Positions 12,650-23,999 of a stretch of DNA of 64,000 nt are shown piece by piece. The notes beneath the pieces were generated by a model. That model saw nothing but the letters and a program-made list of their open reading frames with translations, searched no databases and was not told the origin of the DNA. Both the position numbers and the translations under genes were made by a program. This stretch comes from Ashinkailepas kermadecensis. Its lineage: Eukaryota > Arthropoda > Thecostraca > Neolepadidae. Location: NCBI GenBank assembly GCA_034440615.1, contig JAOTOM010004387.1, positions 217,612 to 281,611 of the forward strand, read 5' to 3'. Every line of letters starts with the position of its first letter. The stretch's first letter is position 1.

Positions 12650-13010
12650 AGGTTAGATGCAAAATACCGTTAGAAAGCTCTGATCATGGGGAACCCCAAC
12701 ATCTGGTGAATTTGCATCTTGACCAATAATGTGAGGTCACCAGGGGTCATATTGTGTCCATATGTGGACCTTCACTCATACCCCTGGAAAGGGTAAAAAG
12801 ACAGATGTTTGCTTTCTGCGTTTTCTCAACAAGTAGCATATATTTATGTAGTTCTGTCGATCATAGTAAAACAGGGTCGTCAGGGTAGGTTAGGTCGAGT
12901 CAGAATCAGACTTATAAACCAGCTTCTGAACTATGCATGCTAGAGACAAAAAATCGCTATTGGAAAGTCACTGTACCCTAGAACTCAGCACAGCGTATTC
13001 ATTTGTCTTT
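12650..13010. other. AT-rich spacer
   Basis: Contains AGGTCA/GACC words similar to those at 6550-6910 and 13600-14100. No gene recognised. Confidence 0.5.
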
Positions 13011-13014
13011 GACC

Positions 13015-13021
13015 ATATATA

Positions 13022-13101
<80 letters not shown>
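13015..13101. repeat. (TA)n microsatellite
   Basis: Over 80 bp of nearly pure TA with one TTTTA interruption. Confidence 0.98.
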
Positions 13102-13105
<4 letters not shown>

Positions 13106-13514
13106 TTCGGGTCCTTACAGCACGACTCGTCAAGCATGGCACGTACATTTGTTTTATATCTGAAAATCCTGAGTCCAGGTCACCAGGTCACGCTTTATGA
13201 TTTTGTCAAGTAAGTTCAAGCTGGAATACCCCCTGTACATCGAGTTTGAAAGTTAAAAAAAAGATAACTGAGACGATACTGAACTATTTTTGCAAAATAT
13301 CAGACTTTTGACTTCGTGACCTACCTTAGAACAATTGTTGGGTATTGTTTTGTGTAATTTATTGGGTATTGTTGACAATTGTGTACCTTAGTGTATGTAT
13401 TGTTGGGACAATATATAACTTGATGAAACGCTCTCTTCAAATTTCACCTAAGCTTGAACTATTTGGAAGGCAATTCAAAAGAAAAGTAAATGTGGTCACA
13501 TCAACGATGTTACA

Positions 13515-13608
13515 CCTGTCGCTACTCTTCGCCCGCGACCAATCGGTGTGAGAGATTGGCGACGCTACATGACTCAACGGTCGACGTGTCGTAAAACCAA
13601 TAACCAAC
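13515..13608 (+). mobile_element. tRNA-derived SINE, 5'-truncated copy
   Basis: Only the body and tail remain, starting at CCTGTCGCTACTC and ending ACCAATAACCAAC. A perfect 13-bp duplication CAACGATGTTACA flanks it at 13502-13514 and 13609-13621, so the truncation arose at insertion rather than by later loss. Confidence 0.92.
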
Positions 13609-13624
13609 CAACGATGTTACATCA

Positions 13625-14815
13625 TCTCAGGTCCTTGGTTAGCCAGCTCACGCTATGTTGCATGCCTCAGGTGGCACTAAAACCGAATTCGGTATGGCTT
13701 CACTAAGAACATCAACATTCTGCATACACTAATTACACTTAGTAGAATATGCATAATATTTACTCTGACTTTGTCATTGACCTTGGAGATGTTTTCAGCC
13801 ATGTTTGTATAAATGTCCTTTCGTCATTTTATGCATGAAATGGTACCCCAAATATAATGTCCGCACTGCGGCAAAATAACAATATCACAAATTGACCTGA
13901 CATCGGGTCAGTAACCTTGACCTTAATTATAGTTCGGTGATGAGTCAGAGTTGTTCGTTCCTTTGAAAGAACAACGTGATGTGAGTATGGTGTTGATATT
14001 CGCAACTAATCCGAATGGACCCACTTTGAAGATTTGGAACATTTCCCTCTTAGACTTGTCCCAGGTCAAAGACAATTGCTGGCCTTGACCTAAAATTTGT
14101 ACGAGATGTGTGAAAGGTATAAGGAGGTGCTGAAAGTATTGTGTCTGTGTGTGCTAATTCGGCCGTTTTTTTTTCTTCGGAAAGACCTAGGGGATAACTC
14201 TCTGGAGCCCCCCTCCCCCCTCGACCCGGCGAGGGTTAAAAGCGTCGAAAGGATTCGGTTTCAAAAAGAGCTTAAGGCACTGGCACTGCAAAAATAAGCA
14301 TTCAGTGTGGGTCACTCGACAACATTTTAAAAGAGGATGTAATTGCAACCAACTGGTGGGCAACATACTGTACATCTCGCAAAGTCATCGATCCTGTCAT
14401 GACTCGCATACTAAACATACTAAACAACTACCGACCAAGCTCGGTAGTTGTCATGAGACCATTGTAACCTGTGAGCGTCGAGTGCCAGGCTGCGAAACTG
14501 TACCCGGTGCACTGGACCAGTTGATGTCAAGTAACGAGCAGTGTCTCATGACGAGATCAATGGAGTTGGTTCACGCAGTCATCTCCACCAGACGCCACGA
14601 GCGTGTGGTGTTTTTACGATGCCATTTATTTCCATAGGTTCATGTGTGATACGGCAAAACTATTGCATGTATTTTTTATAGATGTGTGAATAACTAAGCC
14701 GTGGCAGGGTTCATTTCGTGGAAACCGTTCACGTACTCTGTGTCTATTTTCGTCGAGATTTAGTGGAATAAGTTCGCCGAGATAGCCGGGCGAAACTGAA
14801 GCCGGAGCTGCCAGT
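13625..14815. other. spacer, AT-rich then mixed
   Basis: GACCTTGACC and AGGTCA words are frequent at 13740-14100. ACCGACCAAGCTCGGT at 14432-14447 forms a short hairpin. No coding signature. Confidence 0.5.
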
Positions 14816-14819
14816 GCCG

Positions 14820-17290
14820 TCGGGTCGTGGCCAGGACCGGGGTCTGTAGGGACGTCGGACTGGGCTGTCTGCTGTGGCCAGGACCGGGGTCTGTAGGGAC
14901 GTCGGACTGGTCGGCCTGCTGTGGCCTGGACCGTGGCCTGTAGGGACGTCGGACTGGGCTGTCTGCTGTGGCCAGGACCGGGGCCCATGGGGACGTCGGA
15001 CTGGGCTGTCTGCTGTGGCCAGGACCGGGGCCTGTAGGGACGTCGGACTGGTCGGTCTGCTGTGGCCAGGACCGGGGCCTGTAAGGACATCGGACTGACC
15101 GGTCTGCTGTGGCCAGGACCGTGGCCTGTAGGGACGTCGGACTGGGCTGTCTGCTGTGGCCAGGACCGGGGCCCATGGGGACGTCGGACTGGGCTGTCTG
15201 CTGTGGCCAGGACCGGGGCCTGTAAGGACATCGGACTGACCGGTCTGCTGTGGCCAGGACCGGGGCCTGTAGGGACGTCGGACTGGGCTGTCTGCTGTGG
15301 CCAGGACCGGGGTCTGTAGGGACGTCGGACTGGGCGGCCTGCCGTGGCCAGGACCGGGACCTGTAGGGACGTCGGACTGACAGGTCTGCTGTGGCCAGGA
15401 CCGGGGCCTATAGGGACGTCGGACTGGTCGGCCTGCTGTGGCCAGGACCGGGACCTGTAGGGACGTCGGACTGGGCTGTCTGCTGTGGCCAGGACCGGGG
15501 CCCATGGGGACGTCGGACTGGGCTGTCTGCTGTGGCCAGGACCGGGGCCTGTAAGGACATCGGACTGACCGGTCTGCTGTGGCCAGGACCGGGGTCTGTA
15601 GGGACGTCGGACTGGTCGGCCTGCTGTGGCCTGGACCGGGACCTGTAGGGACGTCGGACTGGGCGGCCTGCCGTGGCCAGGACCGGGGCCCATAGGGACG
15701 TCGGACTGACAGGTCTGCTGTGGCCAGGACCGGGGCCCATAGGGACGTCGGACTGGTCGGCCTGCTGTGGCCAGGACCGGGACCTGTAGGGACGTCGGAC
15801 TGGGCTGTCTGCTGTGGCCAGGACCGGGGCCCATAGGGACGTCGGACTGGGCGGCCTGCTGTGGCCAGGACCGGGGCCCATAGGGACGTCGGACTGGGCT
15901 GTCTGCTGTGGCCAGGACCGGGGCCCATAGGGACGTCGGACTGGGCGGCCTGCTGTGGCCAGGACCGGGGCCCATAGGGACGTCGGACTGGGCTGTCTGC
16001 TGTGGCCAGGACCGGGGTCTGTAGGGACGTCGGACTGGGCGGCCTGCCGTGGCCAGGACCGGGACCTGTAGGGACGTCGGACTGGGCTGTCTGCTGTGGC
16101 CAGGACCGGGGCCCATAGGGACTTCGGACTGGGCTGTCTGCTGTGGCCAGGACCGGGGTCTGTAGGGACGTCGGACTGGGCTGTCTGCTGTGGCCAGGAC
16201 CGGGGCCCGTAGGGACGTCGGACTGGGCTGTCTGCTGTGGCCAGGACCGGGGTCTGTAGGGATGTCGGACTGGTCGGCCTGCTGTGGCCAGGACCGGGGC
16301 CCATAGGGACTTCGGACTGGGCTGTCTGCTGTGGCCAGGACCGGGGTCTGTAGGGACGTCGGACTGGGCTGTCTGCTGTGGCCAGGACCGGGGCCCATAG
16401 GGACGTCGGACTGGGCTGTCTGCTGTGGCCAGGACCGGGGTCTGTAGGGACGTCGGACTGGTCGGTCTGCTGTGGCCAGGACCGGGGCCTGTAAGGACAT
16501 CGGACTGACCGGTCTGCTGTGGCCAGGACCGGGGTCTGTAGGGACGTCGGACTGGTCGGCCTGCTGTGGCCTGGACCGGGACCTGTAGGGACGTCGGACT
16601 GGGCTGTCTGCTGTGGCCAGGACCGGGGCCCATAGGGACTTCGGACTGGGCTGTCTGCTGTGGCCAGGACCGGGACCTGTAGGGACGTCGGACTGGGCTG
16701 TCTGCTGTGGCCAGGACCGGGGCCTGTAGGGATGTCGGACTGGTCGGCCTGCTGTGGCCAGGACCGGGGCCTGTAAGGACATCGGACTGACCGGTCTGCT
16801 GTGGCCAGGACCGGGGTCTGTAGGGACGTCGGACTGGTCGGTCTGCTGTGGCCTGGACCGGGACCTGTAGGGACGTCGGACTGGGCTGTCTGCTGTGGCC
16901 AGGACCGGGGCCCATAGGGACTTCGGACTGGGCTGTCTGCTGTGGCCAGGACCGGGACCTGTAGGGACGTCGGACTGGGCTGTCTGCTGTGGCCAGGACC
17001 GGGGCCCATAGGGACGTCGGACTGGGCTGTCTGCTGTGGCCAGGACCGGGGCCTGTAGGGACGTCGGACTGACAGGTCTGCTGTGGCCAGGACCGGGGCC
17101 TGTAGGGACGTCGGACTGGCCAGTCTGCCGTGGCCAGGACCGGGGCCTGGAGGGACGTCGGACTGGTCGGTCTGCTGTGGCCAGGACCGGGGCCTGTAGG
17201 GACGTCAGACTGGTCGGTCTGCCGTGGCCAGGACCGGGGCCTGTAGGGACGTCGGACTGACTAGCTTGCTGTGGCCAGGGCCGGGGTCCG
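14820..17290. repeat. 47-bp minisatellite, about 52 units
   Basis: Units contain TGCTGTGGCCAGGACCGGGG, then CCTGTAGGGACGTCGGACTG with variants (CCCATAGGG, TCTGTAGGG, GACCTGTAGGG). Because 47 is not a multiple of three and the minus strand unit lacks stops, three overlapping minus-strand frames of 533-723 codons result. I treat these as by-products. Confidence 0.97.
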
Positions 17291-17299
17291 TATGGACGT

Positions 17300-18465
17300 T
17301 GGACGGGCAGTCCTGACGTGATCTCTGGACCGCCGTGACTCCCGCTCGCTGCTCAGCCGCTGGCGTTGGGACGACGGGCGGGCGCAGCGGGCGGGCGACA
17401 CCGTTGTGGACGTCTGCTATCGATTGTTCAGCCACCGCCGACGGGTACTGGCGGCCGGCCGGCCGGCCCGACCGGCAACAGTGTGCGCCCACATAACCCC
17501 ACCGATAACGCCGCACGCCTCGTCGACGAACCGCGCGCAGGCTGGCCGTGTGTCGACGCCCGTCTCGCAATGAAATTTCGCCGCCACGTGGTGTGGGGTC
17601 TCGTCGGATGGATGCCTTCGTAGGCCGATGTTTTCCAACTCGGCGAGAGGCACGTTGCTCTGTAGTTCCATGCGGCCGGCTGCTGTGTGTGCGCATGGTT
17701 TCTGCGCCTCCTGCGATAGACGATCGTGGACGTTATGGCGGCGCAGTAGCAGAACGTGCCGACATCCTGGAGAAGGGAGGGGCACGGGGGCAACGCTAGT
17801 GCTTCCTTCTGCTCTGTGAAATGCGCTGATACCCCTAGAACGTGTGCGGCACGGGTCAACGATCCTCCCACCATTGCTAGTTGTGCTGTTCTTTCGAATC
17901 CTTGCGGAATCCCCCAAATGGACATGCTGCCACGGTTCTGAGACCTCTGCCGCGTGACAATCGACTACTGCTGTCGTTTCTTGCCGTTCTAGTCTTTATT
18001 CTCCTTGCTTGGAGTTTGGTCGTCTGTCGATTTATTGCTGTTCTGTTCAATTTTGTTTCATTTGCTATCCGTGTGGCCGCGCTGATTTATGTCTGGTCGG
18101 AAAGCCGGGACCTCGTACGCCACGCCTGGGCACCCCGCTCAATACCGAGTGGACGGATGTGTGATGCGCTCAGTTCTCGTCCTGCGACAGCTATTTGACC
18201 AATCGACCGCTAATAGCGCCGCCGACTGCCGACGCTCCCATCTGCTGGATCTGTCCCATTCCATTTGGCGGCTGGTGGTGGATATGCTGGCAGATTTGGA
18301 CCGTCATCAGTCATGCGAGGCGACGGCGAGCGCGTTCGAGCTCGATTACGCAATGCGGCGCGGTCGGTCGCGTCGCCGCCGACCTGACACGCCGCTCGTG
18401 GACTGATGTTTGAAATGTGCCGGCGTCGTTAGGATTGTAGGATGACCGTTGTGGGATGACCGTCG
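17300..18465. other. GC-rich spacer, nothing recognised
   Basis: Open frames occur on both strands, as expected for GC-rich DNA. None has a family signature. A short hydrophobic frame near 17950-18130 is not backed by any other evidence. Confidence 0.45.
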
Positions 18466-19065
18466 GGGGGCGCCACGCCGTCTGGGGTGGCTGGGTAAGA
18501 TGGCTGTTGCTGTCGGACGTGGGTCGGAGGGCGCCACGCCGTCTGGGGTGGCTGGGTAAGATGGCTGTTGCTGTCGGACGTGGGTCGGAGGGCGCCTCGC
18601 CGTCTGGGGTGGCTGGGTAAGATGGCTGTTGCTGTCGGACGTGGGTCGGAGGGCGCCACGCCGTCTGGGGTGGCTGGGTAAGATGGCTGTTGCTGTCGGA
18701 CGTGGGTCGGAGGGCGCCACGCCGTCTGGGGTGGCTGGGTAAGATGGCTGTTGCTGTCGGACGTGGGTCGGAGGGCGCCACGCCGTCTGGGGTGGCTGGG
18801 TAAGATGGCTGTTGCTGTCGGACGTGGGTCGGAGGGCGCCACGCCGTCTGGGGTGGCTGTCGGACGTGGGTCGGAGGGCGCCTCGCCGTCTGGGGTGGCT
18901 GGGTAAGATGGCTGTTGCTGTCGGACGTGGGTCGGAGGGCGCCACGCCGTCTGGGGTGGCTGGGTAAGATGAGTGTTACTGTCGGGGTGGGTTGGAGGGC
19001 GCCGCGCAGTCTGGGAGTGGGATGGGGAGGGTAAGATGACACTGTCGTTGGGCGTGGATCGGGGA
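18465..19065. repeat. 61-bp minisatellite
   Basis: About nine units contain GCCACGCCGTCTGGGGTGGC, TGGGTAAGATGGCTGTTGC and GTCGGACGTGGGTCGGA. One unit is shortened near 18855. Most units carry a GGGTAAGAT donor-like string on the + strand. Confidence 0.95.
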
Positions 19066-19155
19066 GCGCCACGTCGTCTGAAATGGTCGAACTACCTAAC
19101 TACTTCGGTCATTTTCGAGTTCGTCGTGCTATCGGCACTGGTGTCGCCAGTTTTC

Positions 19156-19206
19156 GTCTACATCTCCGTCTCCGTCTACATCTCCGTATCCGTCCACATC
19201 TCCGTC
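19156..19206. repeat. short CATCTCCGTC repeat
   Basis: Three to four imperfect units of TACATCTCCGTCTCCG and variants. Confidence 0.8.
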
Positions 19207-19427
19207 AGTGGCCGTCCAGCTGACTGGCTGGACTGCTCGACGCTAAGCGATGATCCAGACCGCAGAAATATCGGCCCACTTGGCGGTAATTCGTGCTCCG
19301 GATTTCACACATGCGGTTTATATCAGAAGAATCGACCTCTGCATGCAAAGCGTGTCGGTCGGCACGAGATAATCGACCTCCTGGCGATTCGAAATATCGA
19401 GAGCGTGTGGATAAATAATGTAGAGGC

Positions 19428-19580
19428 TGGAGATGGCGGCCAGCACGGACATGACTGACGCCCCGCGCCCGAGAACTGACAGTGGAGATGGCGGCTAGCA
19501 CGGACATGACTGACGCCCCGCGCTTGAGAACTGACAGTGGGGATGGACCGCGCCCGAGAACTGACAGTGGAGATGCCGAA
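19428..19580. repeat. about 56-bp unit, 2.7 copies
   Basis: AGCACGGACATGACTGACGC and GAGAACTGACAGTGGAGATG recur; the third copy has an internal deletion. Confidence 0.85.
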
Positions 19581-19640
19581 AACTGATGTTCGACGCACCA
19601 AGCGCGCCCGGCTGGCTAGGAACACCCATGCCAGGCAGAC

Positions 19641-19800
19641 GGGGGGACGAGTGGTCTAGGGGTAAGATGCTCGTCTCGCAATCGAAGATTGTGGGTTCGA
19701 ATCTCACCTGTCGCTACTCTTCGCCCGCGACCAATCGGCGTGAGAGATTGGCGACGCTACATGACTCAACGGTCGACGTGTCGTAAAACCAATAACCAAC
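19641..19800 (+). mobile_element. tRNA-derived SINE, full-length copy
   Basis: This is a head-body-tail copy with B-box-like GGTTCGAATCTCA and the AACCAATAACCAAC tail. It differs slightly from the 2839 copy around the anticodon region. Flanking CCAGGCAG at 19631 and about 19800 is a likely short target-site duplication, blurred by a CAGA-type simple repeat on the 3' side. Confidence 0.88.
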
Positions 19801-19809
19801 CAGGCAGGC

Positions 19810-22800
19810 AGACAGACAGACGGACAAGCGAGCAGCAGACGGACAGACATTGAGACAGACAAACGCATTTACTGAACATCGTCGGCCATGAGTTGCGTGG
19901 CTGTGAATGCAGCGGCAGGTAGTTTTACACCACCACGGTGAGGGCAGCTGCCACCACGGGCCGTCTGTGCGGTGTGTGTGGTCTGCAGGGCTGATACTGC
20001 GGCGGCGTGGGCAGGGCAGACGTGGGGGAGAAGGATGTGACCGTATTGGCGGTATGGATCTGGCCATGTGACGCGGGCCCGCCTCTGGCTGCCCTGCCCG
20101 GCCCTGTCCTGGCCTTCTCTTGTGAGGCGGTCTGGACGCAGCGCTCAGAGCGACACCGTCGTCAGACATGTCCGCCCGGTGACTGCGTGATTGACCCGAC
20201 GACCGACTGCGTGTCGGCTCACGTGGAGCGGGCGTTGTGAGCCTTGTTCAGCAGTTGTGGTTAAGGTTAGCCATCACATCACCTGCTGACCACAGACGGC
20301 AGGTGATGCCATGGTTAGTCGGCGTGGACGTCGTGGGAGCTCGGGGCACTTGGGTCTCGGTGCGACGCTCGCCCACAGAGGCGTGGCGAGATTTATTCAC
20401 GGTAATTTACTTAATTGAATGATACATATCCTCGTTTCATTTCAGACACGCGAAATGTCGCTGAAATTCATACCCTGACTGATGAGAAGGGGAGTGAATA
20501 ACAGCGCTTAGCTCAGGGTATTTATGGCATCACTTGATGTTCTCTTAACACAGGAGTTCATTGATGACCTGGCGGACTTCTCAAATCAGCTAGCATATCG
20601 TAAACCGTTATTTTGATGCACGAAACCTTCAAGGTTCCCTCCAGTTTTTGCTTCCTGGTTACGCCGCTAATTTCACGAAAGACTGGACAGTGAAGCGAAA
20701 ATGGATCTGTGAAAGAAATCGACAGCCATCCTTTCGTATATTATCTACTACAACATAATATGCACCAACATAGCGTACAGAACACAATGTGCCAATGTCT
20801 TACTTGACTGGCAGAAAATGTAGTGAACAGTAAGTAATAGTAACAGCATGACAATGCAGCAAGAAATGACACACAAATGTGTAACACTTGAAGCTGTGCG
20901 TATATATAATTTGTGACGCCAACGTGGAAAGAATTGTGGGTGCCTCGAAATTGGTCAGGGTCAGTATTTATTCCGGCAGTCGTCAGGCATATCCGGCCTG
21001 TTCTTTTAGGCACAATTCGAATGCAGAGGCCATTGCAGTGGTATTCAACTGAATGTTAGAACAGAACTTTGAGGAGTGACACATGCAGGGGTAAAATATG
21101 AAACGTATCCTAATAAAAACCGGTTATTTTTGTGGTCGGTATGTTATGGACAAATATGACATTCTGCTGGATTATCCATGGTTTCAGTTGGATAAGTCTC
21201 GAACTTCGGAATATGCCAATCCTTGTCCTTGTCGCAACGATAGTGCTCGACAACGGAACCTCATCATTTGTTAAAGGTTCCCCATGATTTCGCTTTTTGA
21301 AATAATCGAATGAAGCGTACTGGTGTCCTGCCGTGGTACTTCCATGCTGTGGTGTTTCCCTGCGAATATGCACACTGAACGCTGTAATTGCAGTGTCTGG
21401 GAAAGAGAGAACAGTGTCAGTTCTGACAGTGTCAGCTGGTCAGAAATTGTCCATCTGCGATTCAATCACGTGAACTAGATAATAACTTCGCCCGTGCTCG
21501 GTGGCCCCTGACGGCTGTGCTGTTCATAAACCTTCGTCTTCCGTCCGCCCAGTGCTATCACCAGCTGTGCCCTCCCTCCCCGCCCGATGTTACGCCCAGC
21601 TGTGCCGCACATCGTGTCTTCATTCGCCCGATAGTGTTCACACAGCTGGATGAATCCTGATAATTTCATGCAAATGCCGCGATGTTGTGTTGCCACGGCA
21701 ACGAGAGGCGTTGTGCGAGACCAGCAGAAGCCTATTGGCAGGAACTATATTGGAACTATATTGGAAGACAATCAACCATGCATTCTGTTCGCATGCTATC
21801 TTTCTTGTGGAAGGTGTCAAGGTGATGTTATGGTGTCGATGAAGTGATCATGTTTTTGTTTCTTCAAGATCGCTAAGGTTTGAGACATGTTCGTCTGTCT
21901 CCGGAAATGGCGATATATTGCATAGTCATCCCGTACTGTGGTGGGTACAGTCCTCAAGTGGGTGAAACATATCACTAACTCAGTCCCTCAATGGTGACTC
22001 TGGATGAAAGTATTGAGCTGTTCTTGCGTGCAGCTGTACTTACGAACTGTTTTCTCTATGAATTCTTCCCGGCTTGAGAATCGTTTCAGGTGATTCTCAT
22101 AGGTTAGGCACATTTAACTATCCCCCAATATGCATTCAACCGGTACACTAGCTCACTGATCGCGTGTATCCAGAAGGATGTTACATGCCAGAGATTAGCT
22201 TCAGTCATGCGTTTTTTCGCTTTCATTTAAGTTGTATTACCGGCCAAAATATCCCACTAAAGCATCACGTGGGCACGATTAGTTCAGTGATCAGCAAAAT
22301 AGTCAAATAGACACCACATGCAAAAGCATGTAAACATTTTTATATCGAAAACTGCTTGGTGTTCACCTTTCTCAACTTGTGTGTTGTGTGTTGTTGTGTG
22401 CTGGAGACAGTTTGACGTGTGTTTCACTGTGTTTCAGATGTTAACCCGATGATATACGTTACGTCACGTGACATTTAAAATATAAAATAAAAATGTACGA
22501 AATGTATCTGCAAAAGCATCACCGACACCACCAATTCCCAGATTGCGTTTGAAATTACCTAAACCTGTTGCGGCCGTGGTTTTCAAGTGGTGCTTGTTGG
22601 GCTGCTTTAGCATCGTGAGCTGAGCCGTTACAATCACACGGGCTGTGTGGTGTGACCAACAAGCTGCTCTGTATTCCAATGCCAGTGTGTCTGTGTCTCA
22701 AGACTCCGCTGCTACACTGTCATCGAAGGGCGTGAAGCATGCGTGTCTCTTTAACTTGTTTGTATGCGGCTCCAAAGTACATGTGCACCCTAAACATGTT

Positions 22801-22870
22801 TAGTGACGGCCACTTTCCCTGCTACTGCTCCTATTCCCTACAGACATTGCCTTTAGTCGTTTGCAAAAGG
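19810..22870. other. long spacer without recognised features
   Basis: Begins with CAGA-rich simple sequence, then GC-mixed and from 20400 AT-rich single-copy-looking DNA. No coding family or RNA gene seen on either strand. The missing first homer exon could lie here or farther upstream; no ATGGG|GT(A/G) site convinced me. Confidence 0.45.
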
Positions 22871-22874
22871 CAGC

Positions 22875-23290
22875 CGACATCCTCACGTCAGTCCTCAGAG
22901 CGGGTGCCAGTTCCCCGTGGACCGCCGACGGCATGGCCATCATTCCTACGTCAGTCCTCAGCACGAGCACCCGTTCCCCGTGGACCGCCGACGGCATGGC
23001 CATCATTCCTACGTCAGTCCTCAGCACGAGCACCCGTTCCCCGTGGACCGCCGACGGCATGGCCATCATTCCTACGTCAGTCCTCATCACGAGCACCCGT
23101 TCCCCGTGGACCGCTGACGGCATGGCCATCATTCCTACGTCAGTCCTCATCACGAGCACCAGTTCCCCGTGGACCGCTGACGGCATGACCATCATTCTCA
23201 CATTAGTCCTCAGCACGAGCACCAGTTCCCCGTGGACCGCTGACGGCATGACCATCATTCTCACGTTAGTCCTCAGCACGAGAATCCGAG
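22875..23290. repeat. 63-bp minisatellite
   Basis: About 6.5 units contain CCCCGTGGACCGCCGACGGC, ATGGCCATCATTCCTACGTC and CTCAGCACGAGCACC. Changes such as GCTGACGGCATGACC accumulate rightward. Confidence 0.95.
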
Positions 23291-23327
23291 TGAGTGGGTG
23301 AGTGAGTGAGTGAGTGAGTGAGTGAAT
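23288..23327. repeat. (GTGA)n microsatellite
   Basis: Eight or so GTGA units join the 63-bp and 66-bp arrays. Confidence 0.95.
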
Positions 23328-23369
23328 TTGGCCAGCCTGCCACCGTGTGGTCCGTAGACCGTTGACGGC

Positions 23370-23790
23370 ATGACCAATGTTCCCACGTCTTCGTCCACTA
23401 CTGTCATGTTTGTTCAGCGCCAGCAGTCCACGTCTGATGATAGGGAAACAGTGCTCCCATGTCCGTCCACCAGTGGTCTGTTTGTTCAGCGCCAACAGTC
23501 CACGTCTTGTGATCGGCTAACTATGGTCCAATGTCCGTCCATGGCGTCTGTTCGGCGCCAACAACCCACGTGCTGTGATGGGCTAACTATGGTCCCATGT
23601 CCGTCCATGGCGTCTGTTCGGCGCCAGCAGCCCACGTGCTGTGATCGGCTAACTATGGTCCCATGTCCGTCCATGGCGTCTGTTCGGCGCCAGCAGCCCA
23701 CGTGCTGTGATCGGCTAACTGTGGTCCCATGTCCGTCCATGGCGTCTGTTCGGCGCAGGCAGCCCACGTGCTGTGATCGGCTAACTTACG
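23370..23790. repeat. 66-bp minisatellite ending at the homer exon 1 acceptor
   Basis: About six units contain CATGTCCGTCCATGGCGTCT, GTTCGGCGCCAGCAGCCCAC and GTGCTGTGATCGGCTAACT. The last CTAAC (23781-23785) lies 36 nt before the acceptor AG at 23820, the right distance for a branch point. Confidence 0.95.
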
Positions 23791-23820
23791 AGATAACGGA
23801 TGTTCATCTGTCCGCCACAG

Positions 23821-23977
23821 GGAGCAGCCCATATTCTCGTGCAAGGCACACGTATTCCACATAGACCCCAAGACGAAGCGGTCGTGGATACCAGCATCTG
23901 CGTCTGCCGTCTCGGTCTCCTTCTTCTACGACTCCACCCGCAACCTTCACCGCATCATCTCTGTCGAGGGCACAAAG
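23821..23977 (+). CDS. homer: homer coding exon 1 of those seen: EVH1 domain, first part
   Basis: The exon begins after a CCGCCACAG acceptor and ends at AAG|GTACGC. It reads [18 protein letters not shown], then a segment with W24, then [19 protein letters not shown], the classic Homer EVH1 opening. Numbering assumes an upstream Met-Gly, since the exon opens with the last base of a glycine codon. On that numbering the ligand-groove aromatics F14 and W24 are present; W24 is known in mammalian Homer1 as essential for ligand binding. The exon has one base plus 52 codons and ends in phase 0. It lies directly downstream of a 66-bp tandem array whose last unit supplies a likely branch point. An open frame runs into the exon from upstream, but it has no Met-Gly-Glu-Gln start, so the true start must be spliced in. 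Confidence 0.95.
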
Positions 23978-23999
23978 GTACGCACAGGCGCCTGGTTAT

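Noticed and set aside
14626..17009. Three minus-strand open frames of 533 to 723 codons
   Set aside because: They are the same 47-bp unit read in three frames; none has a motif or splice support.
17881..18198. Small membrane protein gene
   Set aside because: The hydrophobic stretch is short and unsupported by a start context, homology or neighbouring exons.
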